This document shows, piece by piece, positions 22,801-34,942 of a stretch of 64,000 nucleotides of DNA; position 1 is the stretch's first letter; the number at the start of each line of letters is the position of its first letter. A model generated the notes under the pieces. The model saw nothing but the letters and a program-made list of their open reading frames with translations, was not told the origin of the DNA and ran no database searches. Both the position numbers and the translations under genes were made by a program. The stretch lies in contig JAALGY010000032.1 of assembly GCA_032358165.1 (NCBI GenBank), positions 3,348,001 to 3,412,000 of the forward strand. Reading direction: 5' to 3'. The stretch is from Diplosphaera chodatii. Its lineage: Eukaryota > Chlorophyta > Trebouxiophyceae > Prasiolales > Stichococcaceae.

Positions 22801-24168
22801 CTCTGCAGCAGCAGCTTGGCAACGCACAGGCGCAGCTGACGAATGCAGCGCAGCAGCAGCCCAGCCAGCACAGCAAAATCACCAATGGCGATGCCAACGG
22901 GTTGACTGACAAGCTGCACGACCCAGCGGATGCGGCCGTTCATGAGGTGGCGCCTGCAGCAGCAGTCTCCAGTGATGCAGGTATGTGCCCGTACTGCTGT
23001 ATGCTGAGAACCATATGTCCCTTGAATGCCTGTCAAGTATGTACCCAAGTCCTGCATAAGGGTGCAAGCGAAGTGCAGGTGGGCGCTGTGGACCCCTGGT
23101 GGTGTGCTGCTGCAGGGGAGGTGCAGCGCCTGCGGGAAGAGAACCAGCGGCTGCAGGGGGAGGCGCAGGCGGCCGACAAGCGTGTCGCCGGCGCCGTCGC
23201 TGTGCAGGTAGGCCGGCACCCATCAAGCTTGGTCACCACTGTTTTCAGCAGTCCGTGAAATCTTGGATCGGGCAAGCAACGCACTCTCTTCCTCACCCTG
23301 CAAAATGCTGACTGGTGGAGCACTTGGGCTGGCCAGCCGCATATGCCGCATGCTGCTGCAACAACGAGCTGACAAATGCAGATTTCTGGCCAACATCGCA
23401 CACTGGGCTGCTGCCCAAAAACCTCCTGCTGGGTTGCTGCAGCATGCGCGGGTGGCGGCGTTGGAGAAGCAGAACCGCGACCTGAGCTGGCAGGTGGCGA
23501 TGCTGGCGCGGCCGGGGGCCGACAAGCCGCACCCGCCCCGCGCCTCGGGCCCCACCGCAGGGACGCTGCCGCTGCACAGACAGGTTCGGGTGCTTAACAG
23601 CACCGCTGCTTTCCTGGCGCCCACTTGCACCACCTTTGCCCAGGCGCACCTGAGCTTGCTGCATGGTTCTGCTGATGCCGGGGCGTCCTGCCTTGCGGCA
23701 CATCGAGGTTCGCACGAACCATGGTAGCCATCGGTTGCAGGAGGAGCCGGGCAGGGGCACGCTGCCGGGGGTGGTGGGCTGGGTGCTGCGCCACCGCCGC
23801 GCCCTCACCATCAGCTACCTGGTGCGCCGACACCTCGCCTGCCAGCTGGCATTGTGACGCCTGCCATCAACAGCCGCCTGCGTGGAAATCCTCCAGTTTG
23901 GAGACGGCGGCGCACAATGCCACAGCGCTCATTTGCTTGATGTAAACAGGTGCTGCTGCATGCCCTGGTGTATTTCGCGCTCACGCACGGCGTCTTCTCA
24001 CGGGCGCACGCCGCAGAGTGCTCCCCGGCTGCGGTCGGCCCCTTGGCAGCTGGCGGCGCCACGGCAGCAGAGCTTCCGGTGCTGCAGCAGAAGTTAGATG
24101 CCTCAGCAGGCACAGCCGTGGTGCAGGCACCGCAGCCTGGCACATTGCTCAATCAAACCAACATCTGA
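19889..24168 (+). CDS. Golgin-like coiled-coil protein with C-terminal transmembrane anchor
   Basis: Long multi-exon gene made almost entirely of Ala/Gln/Glu/Arg heptad sequence with very few prolines, for example ELQRRLATAEAA, LRSEVDMMREALQTA, GLSERMRTLALDADAKQ, VDNLKQHATELQQQADEG and ARVAALEKQNRDLSWQVAML. The last two exons (about 23742-23821 and 23950-24168) join to WVLRHRRALTISYL plus VLLHALVYFALTHGVF, a basic-flanked single membrane span near the C terminus followed by about 50 residues; stop at 24166-24168. A long coiled coil ending in a tail anchor is the architecture of golgin-84 and CASP, which tether vesicles at the Golgi. I assign the class on architecture, not on a proven orthology. 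The ATG at 19889 is the first in the first clear exon, but the frame is open upstream, so the true start may be earlier. Confidence 0.72.
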
Positions 24169-24650
24169 CGCCGAAGCCGCCTGCTCTGGGCCATACGTGT
24201 GGCAGCACGTTACACAGCAGACTGTGAGCACCATTGCACAACAAGCAGGCGAATGGCACTGCAGGCTGCCTGCCACGGGCAGGAGCTTGAAAAGTTTCAA
24301 CGTGTATTGCTATGGTTTATCGGTCGGGGGTAGACCCCAGGGCTGATGTGCATCAGCTGACTGGAGATGTTGACTTGCTGTCCCAGACAGCTGTCCAGCT
24401 GTCCTGCACCCATTTGCAGTTTGCAGCATGTACCAAGGTTGAAGGTGCATCGCACGGTTGCTCTTGTTGCTGCGTCTGCAAGCAGTTGTTGCTACATTCG
24501 CTATCTCTGTATCTGATTGCAAGTGTATCGTTCGGCTAGTCACCAAGACTCCATCCTTTGAGACCGCAAGCGGGCAACTCCAGTGTCTTCAGCGCCACCG
24601 CATCGTCGCCCAGCCTGCCGGCGGTCACCAGGCTCCTGCGCCGTACGGCG
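24169..24650. other. Intergenic, no firm gene
   Basis: Probable 3' UTR of the golgin-like gene, then the leader of the small gene at 24651. The frame of that small gene is open back to about 24558 without an ATG. Confidence 0.45.
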
Positions 24651-24905
24651 ATGGGCGCCCTGTTCTCCAGGGAGCCGCCGCACCAGACAAATGCAGCGAC
24701 ACCGCACCGCGTCACCATGCCTCGGCGGCAGGAAAACCACGACCTGAAGCGCAGCCGGTATGACGAGCTGACGGACACGCAGCAGAAGGACGCACAGGTT
24801 GTGCAGCAACTAGTTATTGCCGCCGCCGCTGCGCAGCTGTTGTGGCACTATGCTATCGGGCCATGGTGGGGCAAGCGGCGGCGACGCGCCGGCTCAGCAG
24901 CGTGA
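24651..24905 (+). CDS. Small basic protein with possible N-myristoylation signal
   Basis: An uninterrupted 84-residue frame starts MGALFSREPPH. Gly at position 2 and Ser at position 6 fit the N-myristoylation pattern, provided this ATG is the real start. A charged middle (RRQENHDLKRSRYDEL) is followed by an Ala-rich hydrophobic stretch (VVQQLVIAAAAAQLLWHYAI) and a basic end (WGKRRRRAGSAA). The hydrophobic stretch could be a membrane segment or amphipathic helix. The open frame continues upstream without ATG, so this may be the 3' exon of a longer gene. No family recognised. Confidence 0.45.
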   Translation: MGALFSREPPHQTNAATPHRVTMPRRQENHDLKRSRYDELTDTQQKDAQVVQQLVIAAAAAQLLWHYAIGPWWGKRRRRAGSAA

Positions 24906-25555
24906 CTTACAGTGCGGGCATGCTCCGTTATGTACAAAACATAGTGTGCGGGCTGCTGCATTGACCTTCATGATGTTTTTGATGCAGCTAGCCAATGACT
25001 CGGTCTGTGCATAGAGCTTCGATCCCTTTTCAGGGGCTGCATAGTGCTTAGTTGGTTTGGCGCTGCTGTTGCCCTCCTGCTGGGATGTTGCGTGGGAAAC
25101 GGGCGTTTACAAGGACAAGACAAGTGTACAAACCTACCCCACCCCACTGCAGCAGTTCACACTCGTCTAGTCATGCGCTAACCTGCAACAGTGTTGCCTG
25201 CAACCAAACACCCCTTAAAACCTTACCAAATACAACCAAATGCTCAAAACCCGTCGTTGTTATGCACAGATAGAAGTCTTCCTACACAAGTGCTGCGCAT
25301 CATCATCTCCTACAGTTCTGTCCAACACGCTTTGCTCTGCCTACTCATCAACTGGCTTGCAGGCGTGCGGTACAACATGCTGCCACACTGGCCACATGGA
25401 CCAATCCTGCCTGAAGGGCTGGCATCCCTCAATCCAGCTCTGTCGGCTTAAGCTACCAAGGCCAGTGGCTTGGCGCAAAGGCCGTCAGTTCGCACCAGGA
25501 GGGAACAGGTGCTCTGGCAGCCGCCTCCGGAACTAGGCGAAACGCTGCCTGACAT
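24906..25555. other. Intergenic between convergent genes
   Basis: No coding sequence recognised. The stretch from about 25128 to 25250 is unusually C/A-rich on the + strand (CCTACCCCACCCC, then ACCAAACACCCC). It lies between the small + strand gene and the 3' end of ATG13 (minus strand) and probably contains both 3' UTRs. Confidence 0.5.
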
Positions 25556-28500
25556 TCAGGTTGCCACGGCAAACTGCTGTGGCAGGGCGCCCCGCAGCGC
25601 CGCCAGCTGCTGCAGCCCCGCGGCCAGCGTCAGGTGCTGGCTGGCGCTCGCGGCGCCGCCACCACGGCCGCCGCCGGCGGCGGCCGGTCGCTCGGAGCTG
25701 CTGCCGAAGCGGGTCGGTGCGGCGCCCCTCGGCGGGGCGTGCAGCGGCGGCGCCTGCTCCAGCATCCGCACAAAGTCGCCCAGCGCCTCCTCCGAGTCAG
25801 CCTGGAGTGACCACGAAACCCAGCTTTGGCCGGCACCCAGGCAGCTGTGGATGCTCCGAAAGTGAGCCTATTTGTATTGGGCTGCAAGCTCAGAGGCCGG
25901 GCTGGTCTGTGTTCAATGGCGATGCATGGAGCCTGCAGCTGAATGGCTCGGGGTAAGCCTGCGATACACATTTTGTAAGCAGCTGCCAAGCGTATAGGAG
26001 CCGAGACTCACTGCGCCCGCCAGCAGCCCGCCGCCTGCGCCGCCGCCCGGGGACTCGTCCAGCGCAAAGGGCAGCATGTCCGACGACTCCTCCGGCTCCA
26101 GCGGCTGCGCAGACAAGGATGCACCCTTGGTGTGGCTGGTATTGAATCAGCTCCCGACACAAGGTTGTCTCACAATGGCCCAGACCCTGCACAAATGATG
26201 TCCATGGCAGCCAGCAGTGACAGGGAAACAGCGCCCTGCAGGGCTGCAGCTGACTGCTACACTTGCTTCCAACAGGTACAGCCATGTGCACAAGCCACAG
26301 GACACTCACATATGGCTCTGCGACTGTGGGTACGTGAGGCGGTGCCGCCAGCAGCCCCAGGCCGTCGCCAAATGTCACCCGGGGCATGGGCAGCCCGCCA
26401 GACGTCGGCTCCGGGCCGCTGCCGCCGCCGCCGCCGCCGCTGCTGCTGGCGACATACGAGCGCGGCCCCACCGCCGAGGACAGCATGTGGTCGCCAAGGG
26501 GTGACACCGAGTAGCCCACCGTCTGCGGCTCGCTGTCGCGTGCCTCCTGTACACACGGACGGCGCAGGTTCAGATGGCATCACCGATGCACATCCCGACA
26601 TCAGCGATGATGAGCCCAGACCATAGCTGAAACTACAGTACCACATGGCGCGGCCGATGCTGCCGTGATCAGCGTCGCCTTGATGCGCTGCAGCTGGCTA
26701 ATTGTGCAACTGCATCCAGAGAGGCACTGATGTGCACCAGGCGCACCTGGGCGTTGCCGGCGGAGGAGCGGGCGCCCCACGACGGCTGCCGCCGCACCGC
26801 CGACAGCGCGGACAGGTGCCGCCCCGACATCGGCGGCGAAGGGCCCCACGGCTGCGCCTGCATTCCAGCACCATGCCGTGTTGGTGCTGCAAGCCTCCAG
26901 GTATGACGCACGCAGCAACATGCAGGGTGCACACTGCCATGTTACTCTGCAGCCAGCACTGCTTCTACGCCAGGAAGCGCAAACATGCACTGCATTGGTC
27001 AGGCTGATGCGAGCTCGGTGGGTCACGCACGTGGCCGTCGCCGACGGCTGCCAGGGAGGCGAGGGAGTGCGAGGACGAGGGGGTGACGGCGAAGGGCAGC
27101 TGCGGGCTGGTGCCCAGCTGGTACGTCGTGGAGCAGCTGCTGGTCTCGGAGTGCAGGTACGCCGCCGCGTGGTGCGGCAGCGAGGGCGTCGCGGGGGTGG
27201 CCGGGGCGCTGCCCTCCGCCCCTAGTGCGTGGACGCACAGAAAAGGTAAGTGTGCTGGGCACATTTTGATGCGAGGCACCCCCTGCTGATTGGTCAGTCA
27301 GGGCCGGCCCATGTGAGCCTGCCGGCTGCTGTGCCACCACCTGCGCACGAATCCTTCGCATGTGCACACATGCGATGTGGTTGCCCAGCAGCGGCTCGAG
27401 GCAACCGGGAATGTGTGATGTGCTGCGCCCACCGTCTGGCTGCGCGAGGGGGTGTGGCATGGCGAACGGCGTGGGCGCCGCCCGCTGCTCCGGGGTGGGG
27501 CCCCGCTGCGCGGCGCTCGGCAGCGCCACGCGGCGGTGCCCCGCAGCGGCCATCGCCGCAGCTGTGGCGGACCGGGCCGCCGCAAGACCACCTGAAGGGG
27601 CACGCACAGGCACTGGGTGTCTGGGGCATGACTCACACCAATGCAGCACACAAGTGTGACGCGAGGCCAGGCTGGTCCTCAGCGTATCGGCCAGCATGCC
27701 GCTGACTGAGCAGTACACCCCGGACGCACCGCCAGCGGGGGCTGAGGAGGGCGCCACGGCCGGCTCGGGGCGGCTGCCGCTCTGGGCGTCCAGCACCGCC
27801 AGGTCCACAGAGGACAGCAGCCGCCGGCTGCCGCCGCCCGGCTGTGGGATGCACACCTGCACCCCGAGTCGACCGTTGACACCACAACCGTTTGACATGA
27901 CGCCTTGCAGCTCAAAGCCGCTGCAGGATGTGCGACTGACGAGCACCAACAGCAGCGCTGCTCAACGTTCATAAAGTCAAAACACCCAGGTGCGCTGCGG
28001 GGCTGCACTGCATGAAGTGGAGGCCGCACCGGGGCGCTGCTCTGCCGGGTGGCGCTGCTGCTGCTGCCGCTGCTGCTGCCGGCGGGGTCCTGCCGCTGCA
28101 GGGTCGGGCTGACGGGGGGCAGCTGCGCCTGGCGGTCGCCGGAGGATGTGTGGCGGCCCGCTGGGCTGACGGGCAGCGGCCGGGCTGCGACCCCCGGCTC
28201 CACTGGGCTCAGCCGGCTGCCGCCTGCACAGACAAGAGCACCATGTTCATCCTCGGAGACTGCCTCCAGCTGATAGCTGACAGCTCCCGAAGCTCGTGAC
28301 AAGGCTATCCTGCCTGACTCACTTTGCCCGTGCACCTGCTGTCAGGTGCACTGTCGGGCTGGATTAGGTGCAACGGGCTGTGCTGCTCACCGGTGCGCTG
28401 CCGCAGAGCAGGGACGTGGAAAGGCAACGCGGCGGCTGCCTCATGCGGCGGGGTGGAAGGCCGCGGCGAGCTGAGCACCGAGGGGTACCGCGGCGGCGTG

Positions 28501-30592
28501 GACCGCGTCCGTGTGGCAGCCAGCGGCGCGCCGCTCTGCGCAAGGACGATTAGACGCGTTCGACGTGTGAGGGCAGGTTTGCAAGGCGACATATGCCTAC
28601 CCCACAAGCCTGCCGTGCTGCGGACAGGCATGCTGCATTGCTGCCGGAGGTGTTGGGATGACTCGCAGGTTCCTGGAGGTTGTATAACCTCACCTGCGGG
28701 TGGCGGGGGCTGTACTGCGGGGACGGCGGCGTTGGCGGCGGCAGCGCTCCTGGGCTGGCTGCCAGCTGCGCTGATGCTGCACGGCCCTGCAGGCTCCAGC
28801 TGTGCCGCCGCAGCAAGGGTGCAGTAGCAGCGTCTGCAGCAGATGCAAAAGGCGTCCCCTCGACGGCTTTGTGAGGCACACGTTAGAGAGTTGCAAGCAG
28901 GATGTGCATTGTGCTCGGCAAGAGGACTCTGAGCTCACATGGCGACGGAGCTGGGGGACTGGGGCTGCCTGCCACAGATGCCGCACCGCCCTTATGACTG
29001 GCGCTCACATGTAGCGAAGCAGACAATGTCGAGCGCCGAGGCAAAGCCTGGTCTCTGTCTGGCAGCCTGATGCCTCTGCCGCCTGTGCCTGTGCCTAAGT
29101 GGGCAGATACACACGAGGGTGTTTTGAGCCGTTGCAGACTGGCAGGATCCAGCAGATTTGCATCACGTGGTCCCAGATGAGACTTGAACAGCCGCCTCAG
29201 GCACCAAGGCAGATGCACACCATCGCCCATGTAGTCGGCAATGATGTGCGGCAGCGTTGGCGTCGCAGTCGTCTTCTCAAGCACGCGCACCGCGCTTGCA
29301 GGCTGCAGACAGGCAGACACATGTGCTGCTGCGACATCCTGGGCTTGCTTGGGTCAGAGCCTTGAAAGGCCACCTTGGCTTCCCGGCAGCAACTGTGACA
29401 GGGCATCAGCCGCCCATAGGCTGACCTGGTGGCTGACTGCCATCTGAAAGACGCCGTCCGGAGTGTCGATGGGCGCAAAGGCGTATGCCTGCATCCGTCC
29501 TGAGGCCCCTGACCTCACGTCTGGTGAGGGCGCCAGCGCAATGCGATAGCGCATGCTGCAGTTGGCGCCGCCATCGCGCTGCAGAGCACATGACCGCCTG
29601 TAAGGTACTTTTTAACAGTTTCGTGTGCGACCGATGATGCAGTGCCATGCCGATGTGCGCTCGGGGGACTACAGCATATGGCACGCCAAACAGCAGGGTT
29701 TGCAAGACTAATGCTACGCCAAGCACTCACCCTACAGGCAGCAAAGAGTCGGTAGGCCGGCAGCACGCGCACATAGCTGTACAGCGAGCGCAATGCGATG
29801 ACCATGCGCTTGTACACCGCCGGGGTGTCCAGCCGGATGCTTGGCAACCGCTGCTGTGTGCCGGACTGCTGGGTGCGCAGTGAGAAGTTGAGCGTCCACC
29901 GCTCCAGCATTGTCTCACCTGAAAGACGGTCCAAGTCTGTGAGAGCCACCCTGACAGTCGGCCGCGTCAGCTGAAATTTGTGCATGTACAGCAGTGAGCT
30001 TGCAGGTGATGTGGTGCCGCTGCGCTCCCAATGCCATGCCCAATCTGACATGGCCCACCCGCTTGCGGCTGCGCTGAGCTGGCAGGGTCGTCGCCGTGCT
30101 CCTTGTGGCCCCACGCCTGCAGGTACACCTGCATTGGCACAATCTCATGTGTAGGGCACGTGCACAGAGAAGCACCGTGAGAACGTCCGTGCGCATCGCT
30201 TGCCCACAGATTTGCCGTGTACATTCTGGGCGCACCTCGATGACGAGTGGCACAGTGATCTGCCGTCGCCAGGGCTCCAGCTCCCGCACCGCAGACTGCA
30301 CCTCCTCCACCTCAAGGTTGAACTGCAAAGAGACGGCTTGCCCCTCAGTGCCCTAGAGTGCTGTTGTTATTCCAGCGCAGCTTCCGCCCACGCCCCTGCA
30401 CATGCTGCCGACCAGTCTCTGCCAGTGACGTCTTGTTCTTTATAGACAGCGTCTTCTCACCCAGCTCTTGGCCGCCTTGCGCTGCGGCGTGCGTGCTGCC
30501 GGAGTGGTCCGTGCCCCGAGTATGATGTGCGAGGCTTTCAAGAACAGCTCGCCCACGATGGCTTCCATCTTCAGAGGGCCGCCGTCGCCCAT
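25556..30592 (-). CDS. ATG13: Autophagy-related protein 13 (ATG1 kinase complex regulator)
   Basis: ATG13 binds and activates the ATG1 kinase at the start of autophagosome formation and is the TOR-regulated subunit of that complex. Minus strand, ATG at 30590-30592, stop at 25556. Exon 1 (30461-30592) begins MGDGGPLKMEAIVGELFLKA, matching the ATG13 N terminus where a short helix precedes the HORMA fold. Exon 2 (30236-30322) reads FNLEVEEVQSAVRELEPW. The exons between about 30134 and 29727 give MLERWTLNF and the family signature LRSLYSYVRVLPAYRL, and 29434-29560 gives AYAFAPIDTPDGVFQMAVSHQ. The rest, about 25.5-29.3 kb, is a long Ser/Pro/Ala-rich region expected to be disordered and phosphorylated. 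Near the C terminus, SDDMLPFALDES and EEALGDFVRMLEQAPPL resemble short motifs of plant ATG13. The exon structure of the disordered part is approximate. Confidence 0.87.
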
Positions 30593-31398
30593 GACGGACC
30601 GCAGCCGGCTGCAAGGCACAGCTAGCCGTGCGGGCTGCGCTTGTTCCGCTCCGCTCGACAGGCGTACGCGCAACCTCGGGCACGAGAAATAACCCTGAAG
30701 GCCGTGATCGACCGGTGGGCAGTCACTGAGGTGGTCGAATACTGCTCCATGTCATCCGTGACGCCGGAAAGCATGAGTATGCTGCAACTGTCTGTTGCAA
30801 TGTGCACTCCAGAGACTATTCTTGGTCAACGAATTAGGTCCTGCACGACAGCCCCTACTCAGACAGCTAATGCTGCTCAAGACTCATAAGCACTAAAGCA
30901 CACAGAGGCCGCCGTGACAACTCAACAAGTGTTCTTGCGTGCTGCGGTGCTGTTTGTTCTTCCCCTGACGGCAGAAGCACGGACCTGCGCCGGCAGTGTC
31001 TTCGCAGTCAGATCTGAACAGAGATCACAGTGACAGACGTTGAGTGCTGGTCACGTTGTTGAACAATCTTGGTCAGCTTTCCGTAGGAGATCTGGCCCAT
31101 CTGAGACCATTTTGCACAACGCGTGTGTGATCAACGAGAACTAAGGGCCTGTTTACTAGCCACCGCCACGGCATGCACCCACCGCCGTGGTCACATTTGG
31201 TGCTTGATTGAAGGGCTCACCAGGCCTCGAACACCCAAGGTAACATGCTGAATCCGTGTTACAGTATATCCTCACATCGGTCCCATCGAGAGTACTATGC
31301 TGATGACATCAGCACAAACTGCACTCTATCTGTGTCTGAGAAGTGTAGTGTACCATGCTGCAAAGCAGGTGAGCAGCTAACCCGTGATCGCTTGGACT
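30593..31398. other. Divergent promoter region ATG13 / NIPA-like gene
   Basis: About 800 bases between two head-to-head genes, less GC-rich than the exons. No ORF of coding quality. An early non-coding or short coding exon of the NIPA-like gene could lie just before 31370, where CAAAGCAG resembles an acceptor. Confidence 0.5.
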
Positions 31399-34300
31399 AT
31401 GGTGACGTGGGTGGTTGGTGCGGTCATCAATGTGTGCGGTTCCATCCTCATCAATGGCGGCACGGTGCGTCTCCTGCTGGTCCTGACTCACCTGCTATGG
31501 TCTCTAAGTGCTCCAACCACGGCACGGGCCCTGACAGCCCTTTTGAGCAATGCTGTACGTGCTCTGCAGAATGTCATGAAGCTCGGCCATGACAAGCGGA
31601 CAGCCATTCAGACTGATGCAGCAGAGACAGGGGTGGCAGTCCCGCCAATCAGGTTTGCCATATGGCAACACATGCTGGGAACACCACATATATCCTCCAG
31701 TGCAGCCCCGCATACGAAGGACCAATGGCTGGTTCTGGATCGCTACACCCGCAGGAAAGTTCGAGCCTGGCAGATTGGAGTGGGGCTCTTCATCATTGGC
31801 AACCTGATGAATTTTGGCTCTTTTGGTATGCGGGAGTAGAGTGCATGGTTGCATCGGGCATCAGGTCTTTGAGTCACCCTCGTTTGACCACCATCAAACA
31901 CCTCGTGCCACGTTCTGCTACAGCATTTGCGGCACAGAGTCTTTTGGCGGCCCTGGGCTCTGTCCAGTTCATTGCAAATGTCGTCTTTGGACGACTTGTA
32001 CTAAAAGAACCGGTGGGTTCACATCTTCTGCTGCGTGTGACGAGAGCAATGTGGTACCCAAGCATCGTGCCATCGAGTGCCCTGTCTGCAGGTCACACGA
32101 CGAATTTTGGTGGCCACAGCGCTGATTGTTGCTGGTTGTGTTGTCTTGGTGTCATTCGGCAACCACACCAGCGAAACCTATACATCACAGCAGCTGCAGG
32201 CTTTCTACCATGCGTGAGTCGACCCGCCTCCTGACATTGCAACAAGGACATAGTTGTCTGTCCAGCTGCAAACACCGTGCACAGCAGCTGACACTATGTC
32301 AAGCCATGACCAGGCCTGGATACATCAGCTACTTATGCATCATGGTAGTCAGCGTACTGATCAGCTACGGGGTATACCGGCACGGCAACATGCTGCGCAA
32401 GTGCGTGCTCAGTCACATGAGCAACTGCAGCGTCTGCCATCAGCCATGTCACGCCTGCGCCGCGGGACTGCACTCCTGACTCGCTGCTTACTCATACATG
32501 TGCAGGCAGAGGGGTTTGAGGATGGAGGAGGTAGCGAGGTTGTGGCAGCGCCTCTTGCCCATCAGCTACTCCGTCTTTGCAGGTAGAGCGAACCCATCGG
32601 CATGCAACGTCCACCCCCTTTTCAATATCGACCTTTGGGCCCCTCGACATTGCTGTAGCCCACCAGGTTGGGTGCTGCCTGCAGCGCTGCTGGGCACGCA
32701 GAGCGTGCTGTTCAGCAAGGCGCTGTCGCTGCTGCTGCGGACGACAATACAGGGCAACAGCCAGCTCGGGTCCTGGTTCGTGTGGGTCAACCTCATAGCC
32801 TTCATCGTTGCAGCGGCCTTCTGGGTGACGCGCCTGAACATGGTAGGCTCCCGACAATGCCTTGCTGCTTTCCCCAGGTCTCTTGCAACCGTCCGTGAAT
32901 TCGCTTACACACTTACCTCTGTAAAGTGTATGTTTGACGACAAGCCATCACTTCTTATGTCCAGGCCCTGCGGCTGTTTCCAGCGGCAGTCATCGTGCCC
33001 ATGATGCAGATCGCATGGACGCTGTTCTCGATTATCAATGGTACGCCTGTCATGATCCCTGAATACTGCCCAGCTGAGCATAGGAGCATAGTGTAGGCCA
33101 TCCTTGCTGAAATGATGCACATAATCATCACCGGTTTGTGCTCTGCAGGTATGATCTATTATCAGGTTGGTGCCATCGGAGAGTTTGGTCGCTGCTGTTC
33201 ATATGCTGTGACGAATTCTAGATGGCAGACTCTCTGGCAATCGTCGAGGTATGAGCTCATGACCTTTCTCGTCCACTCTACAGGAGTACACGGGATTCAA
33301 TGCGCTCAAGGGGTGCATGTTTGCCCTTGGCGTACTGGTGGGTTTCCTGAATCTGAATGCTGATGTGGCTGCATACCTGCGACAAGCATCACTTCTGGCG
33401 GGTTTTCTATGTGCCCAGCACCTGAAATTTCCATTCTGACTGAGTGCGCAGTGATCTACATCGTGCAGATTGTGTTTGTCGGGGTGGCAGTGCTGACAAA
33501 TCGGGAGGCGCCAGCAGAAACTACACCATTCATTGAGCTGCAAGACTCGTTGAACGAGGTGACAGGTGCCACTTCATCAGGTGTGGTGCCAATGCTTGGC
33601 CTGGCAGTCGCATCTGCGCCTCTGCCTTCCAGGGGTGTCAAAAGATGGTGTAACATACGTGTTGATGCGACTGCAGAGGACGGAGACAGCCTTCGACGGT
33701 CTGGCCTTGAGCCGGTGAGATAGCACACTTGCTGCGCTGTCAACTCCGTAAGCACTGATACAGCGACGCCCCCAAGACACGCAAAGTTTGTCGATGCAGG
33801 ATGACATGAGGGCTAGGAACACTCAGCTCGGCACCGTGCCAGAGGACGACGAACGCTTCCCGCTATCGCCCTCCCGCTCCTCGCAGGTGACCCAGCTGCC
33901 GATAAATCTGCATGTGTCTCCTATATCAGTGGTGAACGTGGTTGGCTGTTCTCCTATGCTAGTGAGCGCTGCAACACGGTCATGATGGGGGGCTCCCGTG
34001 TGTCCGCAGCGTACTGTCATCAGCAGGAAGTCGCCGACCGAAGCCGATGCAGACGCCTTCACGCGGCCTTTGCCGGTAGGGCTCTCGCAGCCCGCGCAGC
34101 GGCCGCAGCCACCGGCGCCGCCGCACCACAGGCGGCGCAGCTCGTTGCTCTCGGACCTGGCCGAGGACTTCAGCATCTCGCTGTCTGACACGCGGCGGCA
34201 GGTGCCCACCCTGCCGGCTCAGACGGTGCACACTGTCTGACTTGCCGGTACGCGCTCAAGACTGGAGCCCTCTGTACACTGGCATGTGCGTACTGCAGCA

Positions 34301-34942
34301 CATGGTGGTGACTGCGCACGAAAGCTTGTGGTGAACACATGCAGTTAGCTGCTTGCTGTGTGTGCAGCTGGTGGAGGTAGCAGAACATCCGGTGCCGCCA
34401 TATGCTTGGCCTGGCAACACCTCGCGGCCAGCAAGCGCTGCCAGCGGCTCACCGCGCGACGTGGAGCTGGGCAAGCCCGGCGCAGCGGCAGGAGGGGTTG
34501 ATGGCGGCAACCCCTTCGCCGCCAGCCTGGCCCCGGTGCCGGCGCCCTCTCAGCTCCTCCAGCAGCAGCAGCCGCCCCAGCTGCAGAGGCAGGCCGGCAG
34601 CACAGGCACTGGCGGCACTGGCCTGGGGCTGACGCAACCTGCCGGCACCAGCGGGCCCGAGACAGCTGATGTGTTTGGCGGCCGCCGGTTCGTCGAGGAC
34701 GACGACCCGCTGTCCCCAACCTGGTCTGTGCGGGTGAGTGACACAGCGGTCTCCAGGCTGACAGCGCAGGGTCTGCAGCTGCAAGAGCTTGTAAAAGGAC
34801 CTGATGCCAGACCGCGATGTGCGTGCAGGACGATGTCGGCCCCGCAAGTGCCAGCGGTGTGGTCGGGGCGGCCAAGCACCGGCTCAGCACGCTGTCGCCA
34901 AGAGGGACCCCGCGCAACACGCCACCCGGAAAGGAGCGGTGA
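31399..34942 (+). CDS. NIPA-like (DUF803/EamA-superfamily) putative magnesium transporter
   Basis: Multi-exon gene encoding about eight or nine hydrophobic segments followed by a long cytosolic tail. Legible membrane exons include TWVVGAVINVCGSILINGGT (31402-31461), QIGVGLFIIGNLMNFGSF (to about 31824), SLLAALGSVQFIANVVFGRL, ILVATALIVAGCVVLVSFGN, GYISYLCIMVVSVLISYGVY, LLGTQSVLFSKALSLLL, FVWVNLIAFIVAAAFW, AAVIVPMMQIAWTLFSIING and ALKGCMFALGVLV. The asparagine/glycine-rich helices, the NFGSF motif and the gap between helix 4 and the second half match NIPA-type carriers, some of which carry Mg2+. The C-terminal exons (33790-34942) are Ser/Pro-rich with DLAEDFSISLSDTRR and end in STLSPRGTPRNTPPGKER at the stop 34940-34942. 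The substrate is inferred from the family only. The ATG at 31399 is the first usable; an upstream exon is possible. Confidence 0.75.

Noticed and set aside
22134..23258. + strand open frame of 374 codons in the golgin-like gene
   Set aside because: It reads through several introns; only its heptad-rich segments bounded by TGCAG and GT belong to the protein.
25128..25250. C/A-rich stretch considered as telomere-like or satellite repeat
   Set aside because: No regular CCCTAAA or similar unit; it is merely biased in composition.
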